Source: Desulfosporosinus acididurans | GTDB lineage: Bacteria > Bacillota > Desulfitobacteriia > Desulfitobacteriales > Desulfitobacteriaceae | DNA length: 64,000 nucleotides | NCBI RefSeq assembly: GCF_001029285.1 | Contig: NZ_LDZY01000012.1 | Location: 62,001-126,000, forward strand | Direction of reading: 5' to 3' | Shown: in pieces, positions 26,664 through 34,693 of the stretch | Layout: every line of letters starts with the position of its first letter | Numbering within the stretch: position 1 is the stretch's first letter | The notes under the pieces: generated by a model | What the model was told of the DNA's origin: nothing | Databases searched by the model: none | The model's input: only the letters and a program-made list of their open reading frames with translations | Position numbers and translations under genes: made by a program

Positions 26664-28151
26664 ATGCGGCTTAGTCATAAAATTATCTATATGACATCAG
26701 GAATTGTGGTTGTTATGGGCCTGGTGACTATAATCGCAATTAATGGTATTGTAAAAAGCGCGGTGCGCAGCAGTATTGAACAGAATGGCGTTGTATTAGC
26801 TGATAATACCTCGAGCAATGTTGCAGATCAGTATTTGGACGGAAAACTGTTAACTGTCAAAAGCGTTTTGAAGAACCAAATCGATAGCAATAAATATATT
26901 GCATATGCTTATATTTTAAATAGAGATAACGGCTCGGAGATCGATACGTTTCAGCAAGGGTTTCCGGAGGGATTAGTTCTGGCAGATCCGCTTGGGAAAG
27001 GCCAAACATATGTCACTAAACTGTTAAATATTAATGGTAGCCTGGTATTAGATACCGGCGTGCCCTTAGTGAGGGGACTAAATAGTATTGAATTACATAT
27101 CGGCCTGACTGAGAGCGCTTTACTACAGCCTATATCAAATATTTCTTGGATGATAGCATTATTGACGCTGATCGGTATAATAATAGGGAATCTGGCGGCT
27201 CTAGTCTTGAGTCGCTTCATTACAGGTCCTTTGGAAACTTTAAGCAGGCAGGCAGTTCGAATTGGAGAAGGGAATCTAGACGATAAAATTTGTCTCAACA
27301 GCAAAGATGAAGTGGGACACTTAGCCCAGTGTTTTAATCTAATGACATCACAGCTAAAAGAGACTATTCAGGCACTGCAAAAGCGCAATCAAGAACTGTC
27401 CCAATTATCGCAAAAACTTGGAGAGCGTGAAGATCTTTTAGAAAAGCTATGGCATCAAGTTATTTCTGCTCAAGAAGAGGAAAGAAAACGGATTGCCCGG
27501 GAGCTCCATGACGAAACAACTCAGTCGATAGCAGCGATCACGATTGGTTTGAAAACAGCAGAAGAAATTCTCCCTAATGATCACCAAAAAGGTATATATT
27601 ATTTAGAGCAAGTTCGTAATATTGCTGGACAGGTTGTTAAAGAGCTGCATAATATCGTTTATGATTTGAGACCGACTATATTAGATGATCTTGGCTTAGT
27701 ACCTGCCTTGCGTTGGTATGGTGAAAGTCGTCTGAGCCCCAGAGGAGTGGAGTTCGAGTTACATACTGAGGGTATCGACAGCCGCTTTTCAACTGAAACG
27801 GAGACAACACTATTCCGTATTGCTCAAGAGGCTATCAGTAATGTTTTTAAGCATGCTCAAGCAACTAAGGTTATGCTTATTCTAATTCAAAAGAGCAAGA
27901 GGTTAAGGATGACGATCAACGACGATGGACAGGGTTTCTCAAGTCAAGAAATGTGGAACACGACTGACAACGAAGGGCATCTCGGGCTTTTAGGAATGCG
28001 CGAAAGAGTTGGTTTATTAGGGGGAACGATTACAATAACCTCTAAGATAGGCGAAGGAACTGAAATAATTGTTGACCTTGAATTGTCGCAGAGGGAATTC
28101 AAAAAGGAGGGTACCTCGTTTGGAAACAATTCGACTTCTCTTGGTAGATGA
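26664..28151 (+). CDS. Membrane sensor histidine kinase, NarX/LiaS type (HisKA_3)
   Basis: A 495-residue kinase. Two membrane helices (about residues 7-29 and 163-186) flank a ~130-residue extracytoplasmic sensor resembling a single Cache domain. HAMP follows (SRFITGPLETLSRQAVRIGEG), then a coiled coil, the dimerisation/phosphorylation motif ERKRIARELHDETTQSIAAI and an ATPase domain with LFRIAQEAISNVFKHA and GHLGLLGMRERV. ATG 26664 (MRLSHKII) is chosen because GAGAGGT lies 9 bp upstream; ATG 26646 lacks a site. The preceding binding lipoprotein and the overlapping NarL-type regulator make a likely three-part sensory unit. Confidence 0.92.
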   Translation: MRLSHKIIYMTSGIVVVMGLVTIIAINGIVKSAVRSSIEQNGVVLADNTSSNVADQYLDGKLLTVKSVLKNQIDSNKYIAYAYILNRDNGSEIDTFQQGFPEGLVLADPLGKGQTYVTKLLNINGSLVLDTGVPLVRGLNSIELHIGLTESALLQPISNISWMIALLTLIGIIIGNLAALVLSRFITGPLETLSRQAVRIGEGNLDDKICLNSKDEVGHLAQCFNLMTSQLKETIQALQKRNQELSQLSQKLGEREDLLEKLWHQVISAQEEERKRIARELHDETTQSIAAITIGLKTAEEILPNDHQKGIYYLEQVRNIAGQVVKELHNIVYDLRPTILDDLGLVPALRWYGESRLSPRGVEFELHTEGIDSRFSTETETTLFRIAQEAISNVFKHAQATKVMLILIQKSKRLRMTINDDGQGFSSQEMWNTTDNEGHLGLLGMRERVGLLGGTITITSKIGEGTEIIVDLELSQREFKKEGTSFGNNSTSLGR

Positions 28152-28767
28152 TCATACAATTTTTCGAGCAGGTATCCGTGTCCTTTTGGAGATGCAGCCG
28201 GATTTTAAAGTCATTGGAGAAGCAGAAGAAGGTGAAAAGGCCTTATCACTTGTTCGTGAGCTGCAGCCTGAGGTTGTTCTTATGGATATTGCAATGCCAG
28301 GCGTTGATGGGCTAAGTGCGGCAAGACGGATAAAAGAGACTGCACCGATGACGAAAATTATTCTGCTTACTCAACATGAAAATAAAGAGTATCTTCAGCC
28401 GGCTCTAAAAATAGGGGCAGAGGGTTATGTTTTAAAACGAGCTGCCGCTGATGAACTTGTTATGGCTATTCGCGCTGTTCATCAAGGAAAGTCATTTCTT
28501 GATTCAAATGTAACTTCAACAATTTTAGCAGAGTACTGTCAGGACGTAAAAAATGGTACTGTAACAGATAATAGACAACTATCGGAGAGAGAGCGAGAGA
28601 TTCTCGTTATGTTAGCTCGTGGGTACACCAACCGTCAGATTGCAGAACTCCTGAAGATTAGTCCCAAAACTGTTGATTTTCATCGTGCACGGATCATGAA
28701 GAAATTAGGCATCAAAGGCAGGGTCGCTCTAGCTCAATATGCCTTACGGCACGGGTTGGTTGAGTGA
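28120..28767 (+). CDS. NarL/LuxR-family response regulator
   Basis: A 215-residue regulator. Receiver domain with DD at residues 10-11, phospho-acceptor Asp56 (VVLMDIAMPG) and Lys in EGYVLKRA; LuxR-type helix-turn-helix in the C-terminal 65 residues (LSEREREILVMLARGYTNRQ, SPKTVDFHRARIMKKLGI). The TTG start at 28120 is supported by AAAAGGAGGG (28102-28111) 8 bp upstream and lies inside the 3' end of the kinase gene (32-nt overlap), so the two are translationally coupled. A terminator follows at 28824. Confidence 0.92.
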   Translation: METIRLLLVDDHTIFRAGIRVLLEMQPDFKVIGEAEEGEKALSLVRELQPEVVLMDIAMPGVDGLSAARRIKETAPMTKIILLTQHENKEYLQPALKIGAEGYVLKRAAADELVMAIRAVHQGKSFLDSNVTSTILAEYCQDVKNGTVTDNRQLSEREREILVMLARGYTNRQIAELLKISPKTVDFHRARIMKKLGIKGRVALAQYALRHGLVE

Positions 28768-28823
28768 ACTGCAAGGTATAGGAACACCCCTCCCACTTGA
28801 AATTTAAAACCAATATACCCCTT

Positions 28824-28850
28824 AAGCAGACTTTGTCTGCTTTTTGCTTT
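28824..28850 (+). terminator. Terminator of the binding protein-kinase-regulator unit
   Basis: AAGCAGAC (28824-28831), TTT loop, GTCTGCTT (28835-28842), then TTTGCTTTT. Rho-independent form. Confidence 0.85.
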
Positions 28851-29134
28851 TATATAATGTTTTTGTAACTAGTATTTTTCCTAGGTTAATTCAGGGAAAT
28901 ATAATAGTAAAACCATTAATTTTACTAGTTACTTTTGACAAGATTATCACAGTATAATTTTATTAAATGAAATAATTATAATTGTCTATTAAAAACGGAC
29001 GAGGGTAAGGAGAGGGGGGCTATTTATTAAAATTCAATAAATAATTAGTGACCTCAAAATGATAACAAATATATATAGAAGATTGTGACATAAAGTAAAC
29101 TTTATAAGAGTTCTATAATAAAGAGGCATAGAAA
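28851..29134 (+). other. AT-rich intergenic region before the stress-protein gene
   Basis: TTGACA occurs at 28935 and TATAAT at 28953, but only 12 bp apart, so they do not make a standard promoter. A TATAAT at 29114-29119 lies 15 bp before the start codon without a clear -35 box. Nothing else recognisable; no conserved reading frame. Confidence 0.4.
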
Positions 29135-29758
29135 ATGGAAAATAAACTAAAAGTTCTTCTCTATTCTGATGGCTCATATCAGGCCCTATCGGCAGCAGTC
29201 TATGCTGCAAATCTCTTGCAAAATTCTCCCCAAATGAATTTGACAATTCTACGAATTCAAGAAAAAGATGGAGGTTCATTAGGCGTAAAATATAGTTGGA
29301 AAGAGTTAAGGGTAAAGTGTATCAAATATTATTGGTCAAACTCTTCGGGTGCAGAATTTAATTGGTTGGACGGATGGCCCGTTAGTCCTGACCAGAAGTG
29401 GCTTAAAAAGATTCTTGATGGGGCGGATCATAAGAACACAAAAAAGTATGAAAAACTATTATCTCAAACCAACAATATTTTTTTGCAACGAAAACAAGAC
29501 GTACAGCATCAGATATTATATTTGAATACTTGCTTTTCTGAGAAATCAAACAGGTCAGAAATTGTGAAAGCCCTTGCCGATTATGCTGAAAAAAATGCCT
29601 TTCAATTAATAATTATTGGTACACGAGGATTTTCAAAATTCAGAAGAACCATAGTTGGCAGTTTTTCACAAGAAATATTGGCAAAATCCAAGGTACCTGC
29701 CCTTTTAATTAAGAAACTCTCAGCAGAATTTATTTGTAGTTTTCTTTCAGACTCGTAA
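29135..29758 (+). CDS. Universal stress protein-like protein
   Basis: A 207-residue protein, longer than the usual ~140-160. The N-terminal strand (KLKVLLYSDGSYQALSAAVYAANLL) and the C-terminal ATP-loop-like part IIIGTRGFSKFRRTIVGSFSQEIL with PALLIK match the UspA fold (pattern G-x2-G-x9-G-S). The central ~90 residues (KYSWKELRVKCIKYYW...RKQDVQHQILYLNTCFSEK) form an unusual insertion rich in Lys, Trp and aromatic residues. ATG 29135 has AGAGG upstream. Monocistronic in appearance. Confidence 0.75.
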   Translation: MENKLKVLLYSDGSYQALSAAVYAANLLQNSPQMNLTILRIQEKDGGSLGVKYSWKELRVKCIKYYWSNSSGAEFNWLDGWPVSPDQKWLKKILDGADHKNTKKYEKLLSQTNNIFLQRKQDVQHQILYLNTCFSEKSNRSEIVKALADYAEKNAFQLIIIGTRGFSKFRRTIVGSFSQEILAKSKVPALLIKKLSAEFICSFLSDS

Positions 29759-29894
29759 TATAAAAATCACTGTAGAAAATATTATGAGAATTTCAGAAGG
29801 TCTAATAAGAGTGCTCTATTTGTCTTGTCAATAATCCTTTTTCGTTATTAGTGAAAGAATTCCTATTCTCTTATTGCATAGTTGTTGCGTGATT

Positions 29895-29933
29895 CCTATG
29901 TAGACGAAATAGGTCCAATCGCTTCCTCGATTG
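29895..29933 (+). other. Two small hairpins in the leader of the chromate transporter genes
   Basis: CCTAT (29895-29899) pairs with ATAGG (29909-29913), and CAATCG (29916-29921) with CGATTG (29928-29933), just before the GGAAAGGGGAG ribosome binding site. They may be a small regulatory leader; no known riboswitch consensus was recognised. Confidence 0.3.
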
Positions 29934-29953
29934 CAGGAAAGGGGAGTTTATCA

Positions 29954-30553
29954 ATGGAAAAGAAAAGAATTAACTTTAAATTTATATTGGAAATCTTTTT
30001 TTCCTTCTTTAAAATATCACCGCTTTCATTCGGCGGAGGTTTTGCAATGATTCCTATAATGGAAGAAGAAGTGGTGCATAAAAAGAAATGGGTGAAAAAG
30101 GAACAAATTGTTGATATTTTTGCTATTATTCAATCACTGCCTGGGGCTATCGCAGTTAATGCTGCATCACTAGTCGGATATCAAGTAGCAGGAATTGTGG
30201 GGGCTATTGCCGCCTTTTTAGGAGTGATTTTGCCCACATTCGCTATCATGGTTATATTTGGAGCGATGTTGATTACATACCAACATAACTTTTATGTTCA
30301 AGCTGCCTTACAGGGTATAAGACCAGTAGTCGTTGCGATGATTGCCTCAGCTGCCTTTAAAATGAGTAAAGTGTCTCTGATAGATAAAACTTGCCTAGCC
30401 ATTACTGCCTTAAGTATTGTGACCCTTTTATATCATAAAAGTTTAATATTTGTAGTGATTGTTTCTGGAGCTATCTTAGGAATTGTGCTTGTGAACATAA
30501 GGATAAAGCTCAACCGTCCTGTATCTCTAGTGAAGGCAAGTGAAAGAAAATGA
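29954..30553 (+). CDS. Chromate transporter family protein, first half-size subunit
   Basis: A 199-residue CHR-domain membrane protein with about six helices. The signature SPLSFGGGFAMIPIMEEEVV and QSLPGAIAVNAASLVGYQVAG matches the chromate transporter domain. ATG 29954 has AGGGGAG 7 bp upstream; an in-frame extension to 29882 lacks support. It overlaps the second half-size gene by 4 nt (ATGA). Short CHR proteins occur as pairs with opposite topology, replacing the fused ChrA. The physiological substrate is uncertain (chromate or another oxyanion, possibly sulfate-like). Confidence 0.9.
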   Translation: MEKKRINFKFILEIFFSFFKISPLSFGGGFAMIPIMEEEVVHKKKWVKKEQIVDIFAIIQSLPGAIAVNAASLVGYQVAGIVGAIAAFLGVILPTFAIMVIFGAMLITYQHNFYVQAALQGIRPVVVAMIASAAFKMSKVSLIDKTCLAITALSIVTLLYHKSLIFVVIVSGAILGIVLVNIRIKLNRPVSLVKASERK

Positions 30554-31095
30554 GCATGTTTGAAAGTGTGTTTGTAGCCTTTTCCAAGTTGTGGATAGTA
30601 ATTTTCGGCGGCGGTTATGCTATGCTGCCGCTTTTGCAAACAGAAATGAAGACCCATGGATGGCTGAGCACGAGTCAGTTAACAGATTCGATTGCTGTTT
30701 CAGCAATGGCTCCGGGACCCATTGCTACAAATACAGCGGCTATAGTTGGTTTTAAAATAGATGGCATCTGGGGCGCCTTAATCGCCTCGATTGCGCTTAC
30801 CTTGCCGTCACTGCTTGTCATACTTCTCGTAGGAAAGGTGCTTGGCAAACTGCAGGAGCATCGTAATTTTAAAGCTGCATTTTATGGCCTAAGACCTGCT
30901 ATCATTGGCGTTATTATTTTTGCGGCCATTAATTTTGCTGTCAGCAATCATATTATAGGAGGCAGAAATATTCTTGACATTAAAAGTGCCATTTTAATGA
31001 TAGTCGCTTTTGTGATTTTAATAAGAACAAAGCTGCATCCTGTATATTTAATTATTGCAGCTGCCCTAATTGGAATACTATTATCTGTTATATAA
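30550..31095 (+). CDS. Chromate transporter family protein, second half-size subunit
   Basis: A 181-residue CHR-domain protein (KLWIVIFGGGYAMLPLLQTEM, VSAMAPGPIATNTAAIVGFK). The motif differs from the first subunit as is usual in paired half-size transporters. Translation is coupled by the ATGA overlap. A large hairpin follows the stop codon. Confidence 0.9.
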   Translation: MSMFESVFVAFSKLWIVIFGGGYAMLPLLQTEMKTHGWLSTSQLTDSIAVSAMAPGPIATNTAAIVGFKIDGIWGALIASIALTLPSLLVILLVGKVLGKLQEHRNFKAAFYGLRPAIIGVIIFAAINFAVSNHIIGGRNILDIKSAILMIVAFVILIRTKLHPVYLIIAAALIGILLSVI

Positions 31096-31101
31096 TAAAC
31101 T

Positions 31102-31155
31102 AAGGGGCTGTCTCAAAATAGAAATTAATTTCTATTGAGGGGCAGCTCCCTTTTT
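31102..31155 (+). terminator. Long imperfect hairpin after the chromate transporter genes
   Basis: AAGGGGCTGTCTC and GAGGGGCAGCTCCCTT pair imperfectly around a perfect 20-bp palindrome, AATAGAAATTAATTTCTATT (31117-31136), and five T residues follow. It acts plausibly as a terminator. The GGGGCTGTCTCAAAA start also resembles terminal repeats of some insertion sequences, so a mini-element origin is possible. Confidence 0.7.
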
Positions 31156-31171
31156 CGTGTAATTATGCAAA

Positions 31172-31195
31172 AAGACGAGTCCAAAGACTCGTCTT
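31172..31195 (-). terminator. Second hairpin, minus-strand terminator form
   Basis: AAGACGAGTC (31172-31181) and GACTCGTCTT (31186-31195) are perfect 10-bp arms with a 4-nt loop. Read on the minus strand it is followed by TTTTT-like sequence, so it would stop leftward transcription, although no minus-strand gene lies to its right until mntH. Confidence 0.55.
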
Positions 31196-31348
31196 AGCAA
31201 ATATTCCTTTTCTGAGTTTTTGTAGAAATCCTTGATATTCCTTCAAATGCTTCTTTGTGACGAAAGCTTATAAGATGTAACTTGAAGGCAATTTTAGCTA
31301 AAAACACGTTGCTTTGGCTTTCGGATTGAAACTTTTACAAGGATTTAA

Positions 31349-31376
31349 TTGTTACTTAATACTGCTAGTTTATAAT
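31349..31376 (+). promoter_or_regulatory. Promoter inside the uppP upstream region
   Basis: TTGTTA (31349-31354), a 16-bp spacer and TATAAT (31371-31376). It predicts a transcript starting near 31383, about 550 nt before the uppP start; it would also transcribe the short open frame at 31472. Confidence 0.5.
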
Positions 31377-31471
31377 AGAAATGGAAATACCCGATGCGGA
31401 TATGCTGGCAAAAATAGTAATAATTACTCTATGGGAGTTGTTTTAGATTATTTTAGCGAATGATAAATACC

Positions 31472-31609
31472 ATGCTTAAGAGTCCTCGCATTTTTAAAAT
31501 AGAAGATTTTGATCTTTCAGCAAGACTATCCGAAAGCAAGGGTATTTATTACTCGTTATCTTTCGGATTTTATTATGTCTATCCTGATAGCAATCTTGAT
31601 CCGTTTTAA
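31472..31609 (+). CDS. Unrecognised 45-residue open frame
   Basis: ATG 31472 to TAA 31607-31609 encodes MLKSPRIFKIEDFDLSARLS followed by ESKGIYYSLSFGFYYVYPDS and NLDPF. There is no ribosome binding site at the start and no family is recognised. Base and residue use look protein-like, so it may be the end of a decayed gene. Low confidence that it is translated. Confidence 0.2.
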   Translation: MLKSPRIFKIEDFDLSARLSESKGIYYSLSFGFYYVYPDSNLDPF

Positions 31610-31930
31610 TCAACATTATACGGCCCTCTTTGCTTAATTAAAGAGAGCAAGCATGATGACAAGATTAGCAGTCGATTTGCTTTAATAGAATGGGTTTAGG
31701 AACAATATCGCCAATATTAGTAAGCAATTTCTGCTGGAAAAGTGGTAAGATAAAGATATTACATAAAGGTAACATTTAGAAAGGAGTAGAGGCTGGGCAA
31801 TTTAACAATAGAGATGTACATCATGTAAAATAATGAATTAAAGCGATGCCAACTAAATTTGCGCAAGTAACGTCATAATAAGCTTACGGTTAAATGGTTC
31901 AGAGTGTATAAAAAAGGAGGGTGCAAAAAG

Positions 31931-32737
31931 GTGAGTCTAATCATTAAAGCAATCATTTTAGGTATTGTGGAAGGGATTACTGAATTTTTACCGGTTTCTT
32001 CGACCGGACATTTAATTATTGTCAATGAATTCATTAATTTTACAGGTAGTTTTGCTAAAATGTTTGATGTGATTATCCAGCTTGGTGCTATTCTTTCTGT
32101 GGTCGTCTACTTTTGGCATAAGCTTTTCCCTTTTGGAAGGCATAAATCGAGACTGGAAAAAGCCGAAATATGGGACATATGGAAAAAGACGATTATTGGA
32201 GTACTGCCTGCTTTGTTTATCGGAGCACTTTTAGGAAAACGCATTGAAGACAAATTATTTACGCCGGTGGTCGTCGCTTTAGCTTTACTTATTGGCGGTA
32301 TTATTTTAATCATTATCGAAAACAAAAACGCCGGTGGAAAAATCAGCTCAATTAAACAATTAAGCTATAAGACAGCCTTGAGCATCGGCTTTATTCAGTG
32401 CTTGGCTATGATACCAGGGACTTCAAGATCCGCAGCGACGATTATCGGAGCGATGCTTTTGGGTTCTTCAAGACTGGTAGCCGCAGAATTCTCCTTTTTC
32501 CTTGCTATTCCCACAATGGTTGCGGCATCAGGATATTCACTCTTGAAAATAGGTTTGGGTATGACTGCATATCAGTTGCTGTTGCTGGCAATTGGCTTCG
32601 TAGTATCGTTCATCGTTGCCTTGTTCGTCATTTCTGGTTTTATGAATTACATTTCTAAGAGGGATTTCAAACTATTTGGCTATTACAGGATCGTTTTGGG
32701 GATTCTCGTATTGTTATATTTCAACTTTTTAAAGTAA
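31931..32737 (+). CDS. uppP: Undecaprenyl-diphosphatase UppP (BacA)
   Basis: A 268-residue integral membrane enzyme that dephosphorylates undecaprenyl pyrophosphate for cell-wall lipid carrier recycling and gives bacitracin tolerance. GIVEGITEFLPVSSTGH and MIPGTSRSAATIIGAMLLG are the two catalytic motifs with Glu, Ser/His and Arg. The GTG at 31931 has AAGGAGGGTG (31913-31922) 8 bp upstream; an open frame extends to 31904. Followed by a strong terminator. Confidence 0.95.
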   Translation: MSLIIKAIILGIVEGITEFLPVSSTGHLIIVNEFINFTGSFAKMFDVIIQLGAILSVVVYFWHKLFPFGRHKSRLEKAEIWDIWKKTIIGVLPALFIGALLGKRIEDKLFTPVVVALALLIGGIILIIIENKNAGGKISSIKQLSYKTALSIGFIQCLAMIPGTSRSAATIIGAMLLGSSRLVAAEFSFFLAIPTMVAASGYSLLKIGLGMTAYQLLLLAIGFVVSFIVALFVISGFMNYISKRDFKLFGYYRIVLGILVLLYFNFLK

Positions 32738-32792
32738 TTTGTTTAGCAAATCCGAACCTCCAAAGAAGATGAAAAAATTGAACGCATACGAT

Positions 32793-32820
32793 GGGCCGGA
32801 GTGGATTCTCCGGCCCTTTT
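32793..32820 (+). terminator. Terminator between uppP and mntH
   Basis: GGGCCGGAG (32793-32801), TGGATT loop, CTCCGGCCC (32808-32816), then TTTT. The stem also lies right behind the mntH stop codon on the minus strand and may insulate both convergent genes. Confidence 0.88.
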
Positions 32821-32824
32821 ACCG

Positions 32825-34111
32825 CTATACATTACCAGTGAACGTCAGGTAAAGCAGAACTAAATTTAGTCCTATGATAAGACTAGTAATCATCCAGCCT
32901 ACTATTTTGGTAAGCGGTTTATTGACGAAACTCCCCATTATGTCTTTACGACTGGTAATTTTCAGCATAGGTACAATAGCGAAAGGCAAGGCAAAGCTCA
33001 AAACAACCTGGCTCATAACTAGAGCATACATGGGGTTAATACCTGAAGCAATGATGAGTAGCGCCGGAGTCATAGTAATTAACCTCCGTATGTTGACGGG
33101 GATACTTAGCCCAACAAAACCTTTCATAATAGTTTGTCCGGCCATTGTGCCTACTGCAGACGATGATAAACCAGATGCCAGTAAGGCGACACCAAAAGCG
33201 CCGCTGGACAGAGTCCCCAGAAGAGGTTCTAGTGATTTATGCGCTTCTTCAATAGTATCCACAGCCATGCCATTCTTGAAAAATACTGCTGCAGCAACAA
33301 TAACCATAGCAGCATTGACAAGAAAGGCAATATTCATGGCGATGGCAATATCAATTCGCTCCATACGCAAATGTTTTCGCTTCTGTTCCTCTGTTGTATC
33401 CATATTTCGGGCTTGCACTAGCTGCGAGTGAAGATAGATTACATGAGGCATTACTGTTGCACCGAGCATTCCAACGGCAATTAAGACAGCATTGCCATTG
33501 GGAAGCGATGGAACAAGAGTATGAATGCCGACCTGAGACCAGTCCGGTTTGGCCAAAAAAACTTCGACGGTGTAAGCGATGGTAATAACTGATACTAATG
33601 TGCCAATAATCCACTCAACAACTCTTTGTCCGTATTTTTCCATATAGACAATTAAGAACGTAAGAGCGCCTGTGAGGAGACCGGCATAAATCATGGGAAT
33701 TTTAAAGAGTAGATACAATCCCAATGTTCCGCCCAGGAACTCTGCAAGATCTGTTGCCATGGCAGCAAATTCCGCTTCGAGCCAAAAGAACCAATTCACT
33801 CTCCGGGAGTAAATCTTTGCACACATCTCTGGCAGGTTATGACCGGAAGCAATGCCTAATTTCGCCGAAAGACTTTGTAAGAAAATTGCCATTAAATTGC
33901 TCCAAAGAATGACCCAGATAAGGCTGTAATTAAACGTAGAACCTCCGCTGATATTTGTGGCAAAGTTACCAGGATCAATGTAGGCAACGCTTACAATAAA
34001 TGCCGGACCAATAAATTTGAGCATACTTTTTGCTTTTGTTGCAAAGGTTTCTTTTGGCAGCGATAATGGCAATGAAAGCGATGGCCTGGATAAATTGAAC
34101 CCTTCACTCAT
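32825..34111 (-). CDS. mntH: Nramp-family Mn(2+)/H+ symporter MntH
   Basis: A 428-residue divalent metal importer with 11 predicted helices. Metal-site motifs are DPGNFATN in helix 1 and TVMPHVIYLHSQL in helix 6 (Met-Pro-His). I chose the ATG at 34111 (MSEGFNLSRPS) because GGAGG lies 7 bp upstream on the minus strand; the frame is open 45 bp further without a site. The divergent mntR gene suggests manganese-dependent repression through the shared 162-bp region. Confidence 0.95.
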   Translation of the reverse strand: MSEGFNLSRPSLSLPLSLPKETFATKAKSMLKFIGPAFIVSVAYIDPGNFATNISGGSTFNYSLIWVILWSNLMAIFLQSLSAKLGIASGHNLPEMCAKIYSRRVNWFFWLEAEFAAMATDLAEFLGGTLGLYLLFKIPMIYAGLLTGALTFLIVYMEKYGQRVVEWIIGTLVSVITIAYTVEVFLAKPDWSQVGIHTLVPSLPNGNAVLIAVGMLGATVMPHVIYLHSQLVQARNMDTTEEQKRKHLRMERIDIAIAMNIAFLVNAAMVIVAAAVFFKNGMAVDTIEEAHKSLEPLLGTLSSGAFGVALLASGLSSSAVGTMAGQTIMKGFVGLSIPVNIRRLITMTPALLIIASGINPMYALVMSQVVLSFALPFAIVPMLKITSRKDIMGSFVNKPLTKIVGWMITSLIIGLNLVLLYLTFTGNV

Positions 34112-34186
34112 TTTTTTACCTCCAATGTTACATTTGTATCGAATCTGTTGATTCAAAAAAACATACTGCTATACCTGACCGGCATA

Positions 34187-34228
34187 ATTATAGAGAGAAT
34201 ATTTACCCCTGAAGTCCGACAAGGACTT
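34187..34228 (-). promoter_or_regulatory. mntH -10 box and inverted repeat in the mntH-mntR intergenic region
   Basis: On the minus strand TATAAT spans 34192-34187. On the plus strand AAGTCC (34212-34217) and GGACTT (34223-34228) form a perfect inverted repeat just upstream of it, placed to overlap the -35 zone of mntH. It is a candidate site for the adjacent MntR-like repressor, though it does not match the Bacillus MntR box. Confidence 0.4.
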
Positions 34229-34273
34229 ATAGTTTAAAGATAGGGGACTAGGCTATCAAAGGAAGTGTCATGA

Positions 34274-34693
34274 GTGCTGACACCCAGCTTGGAAGATTAT
34301 TTGGAGGAGATATATCGGTTTTCCTTAAGCCAAAGCACTGTTCGGGTTTCGAATATTAGTAAAAGGCTTAAAGTTGCTTTACCATCAGTTACTAAAGCTC
34401 TCTATAAATTGAGAGATGAGGGTTATATTAAATACGAACCATATGGAGAGATCAAGCTTACCGATAAAGGAAAAGAGTTTGGGGACTACTTAGTGGCGAG
34501 AAACCAATTATTGCAGGAGTTTCTTGCCCTTATATGTAGTCAATGCAATTTTGCTGCTGAGGCCGAAGCAATGGAGCACTACCTTTCAATAGCAACGATT
34601 GAGGCCATTAAAACTCTGGTGGACTTCATTAAAGCAAATCCGTCCTGGCAACAAGCGTTTAAAGATTTTATCAAGCTTAAAGACGCAAAATAG
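34274..34693 (+). CDS. mntR: DtxR/MntR-family metal-dependent regulator
   Basis: A 139-residue regulator. The winged helix SLEDYLEEIYRFSLSQSTVRVSNISKRLKVALPSVTKALYKL (starting SLEDYLEEIYRF) and the dimerisation helices with EAEAMEHYLS match DtxR/MntR proteins lacking the SH3-like domain. Expected ligands (Asp in EDYLE, Cys/Glu and His of AEAMEHYLS) are visible. The GTG at 34274 follows AAAGGAAG by 8 bp. Divergent from mntH, so it presumably represses mntH with bound Mn(2+). Confidence 0.88.
   Translation: MLTPSLEDYLEEIYRFSLSQSTVRVSNISKRLKVALPSVTKALYKLRDEGYIKYEPYGEIKLTDKGKEFGDYLVARNQLLQEFLALICSQCNFAAEAEAMEHYLSIATIEAIKTLVDFIKANPSWQQAFKDFIKLKDAK

Larger units (their letters stand above)
31196..31903 (+). 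other. Long intergenic region before uppP
   Basis: About 700 bp with no recognised gene. It holds a promoter at 31349-31376, a 45-codon open frame at 31472-31609 and an inverted repeat CGAAAGC (31260)/GCTTTCG (31315) of unknown use. The rest is AT-rich with many stops; decay of an older gene is possible but I recognise no family. Confidence 0.5.

Noticed and set aside
28935-28958. TTGACA and TATAAT as a promoter for the stress-protein gene
   Set aside because: Only 12 bp separate the two boxes, which is not compatible with sigma-A recognition.
31102-31155. Insertion-sequence end
   Set aside because: Only a hairpin is present, without transposase or target duplication; its place after a stop codon with a T run is better explained as a terminator.
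33120-33600. Plus-strand open frames opposite mntH (up to 185 codons)
   Set aside because: mntH on the minus strand is intact with Nramp motifs; the plus frames lack initiation signals.
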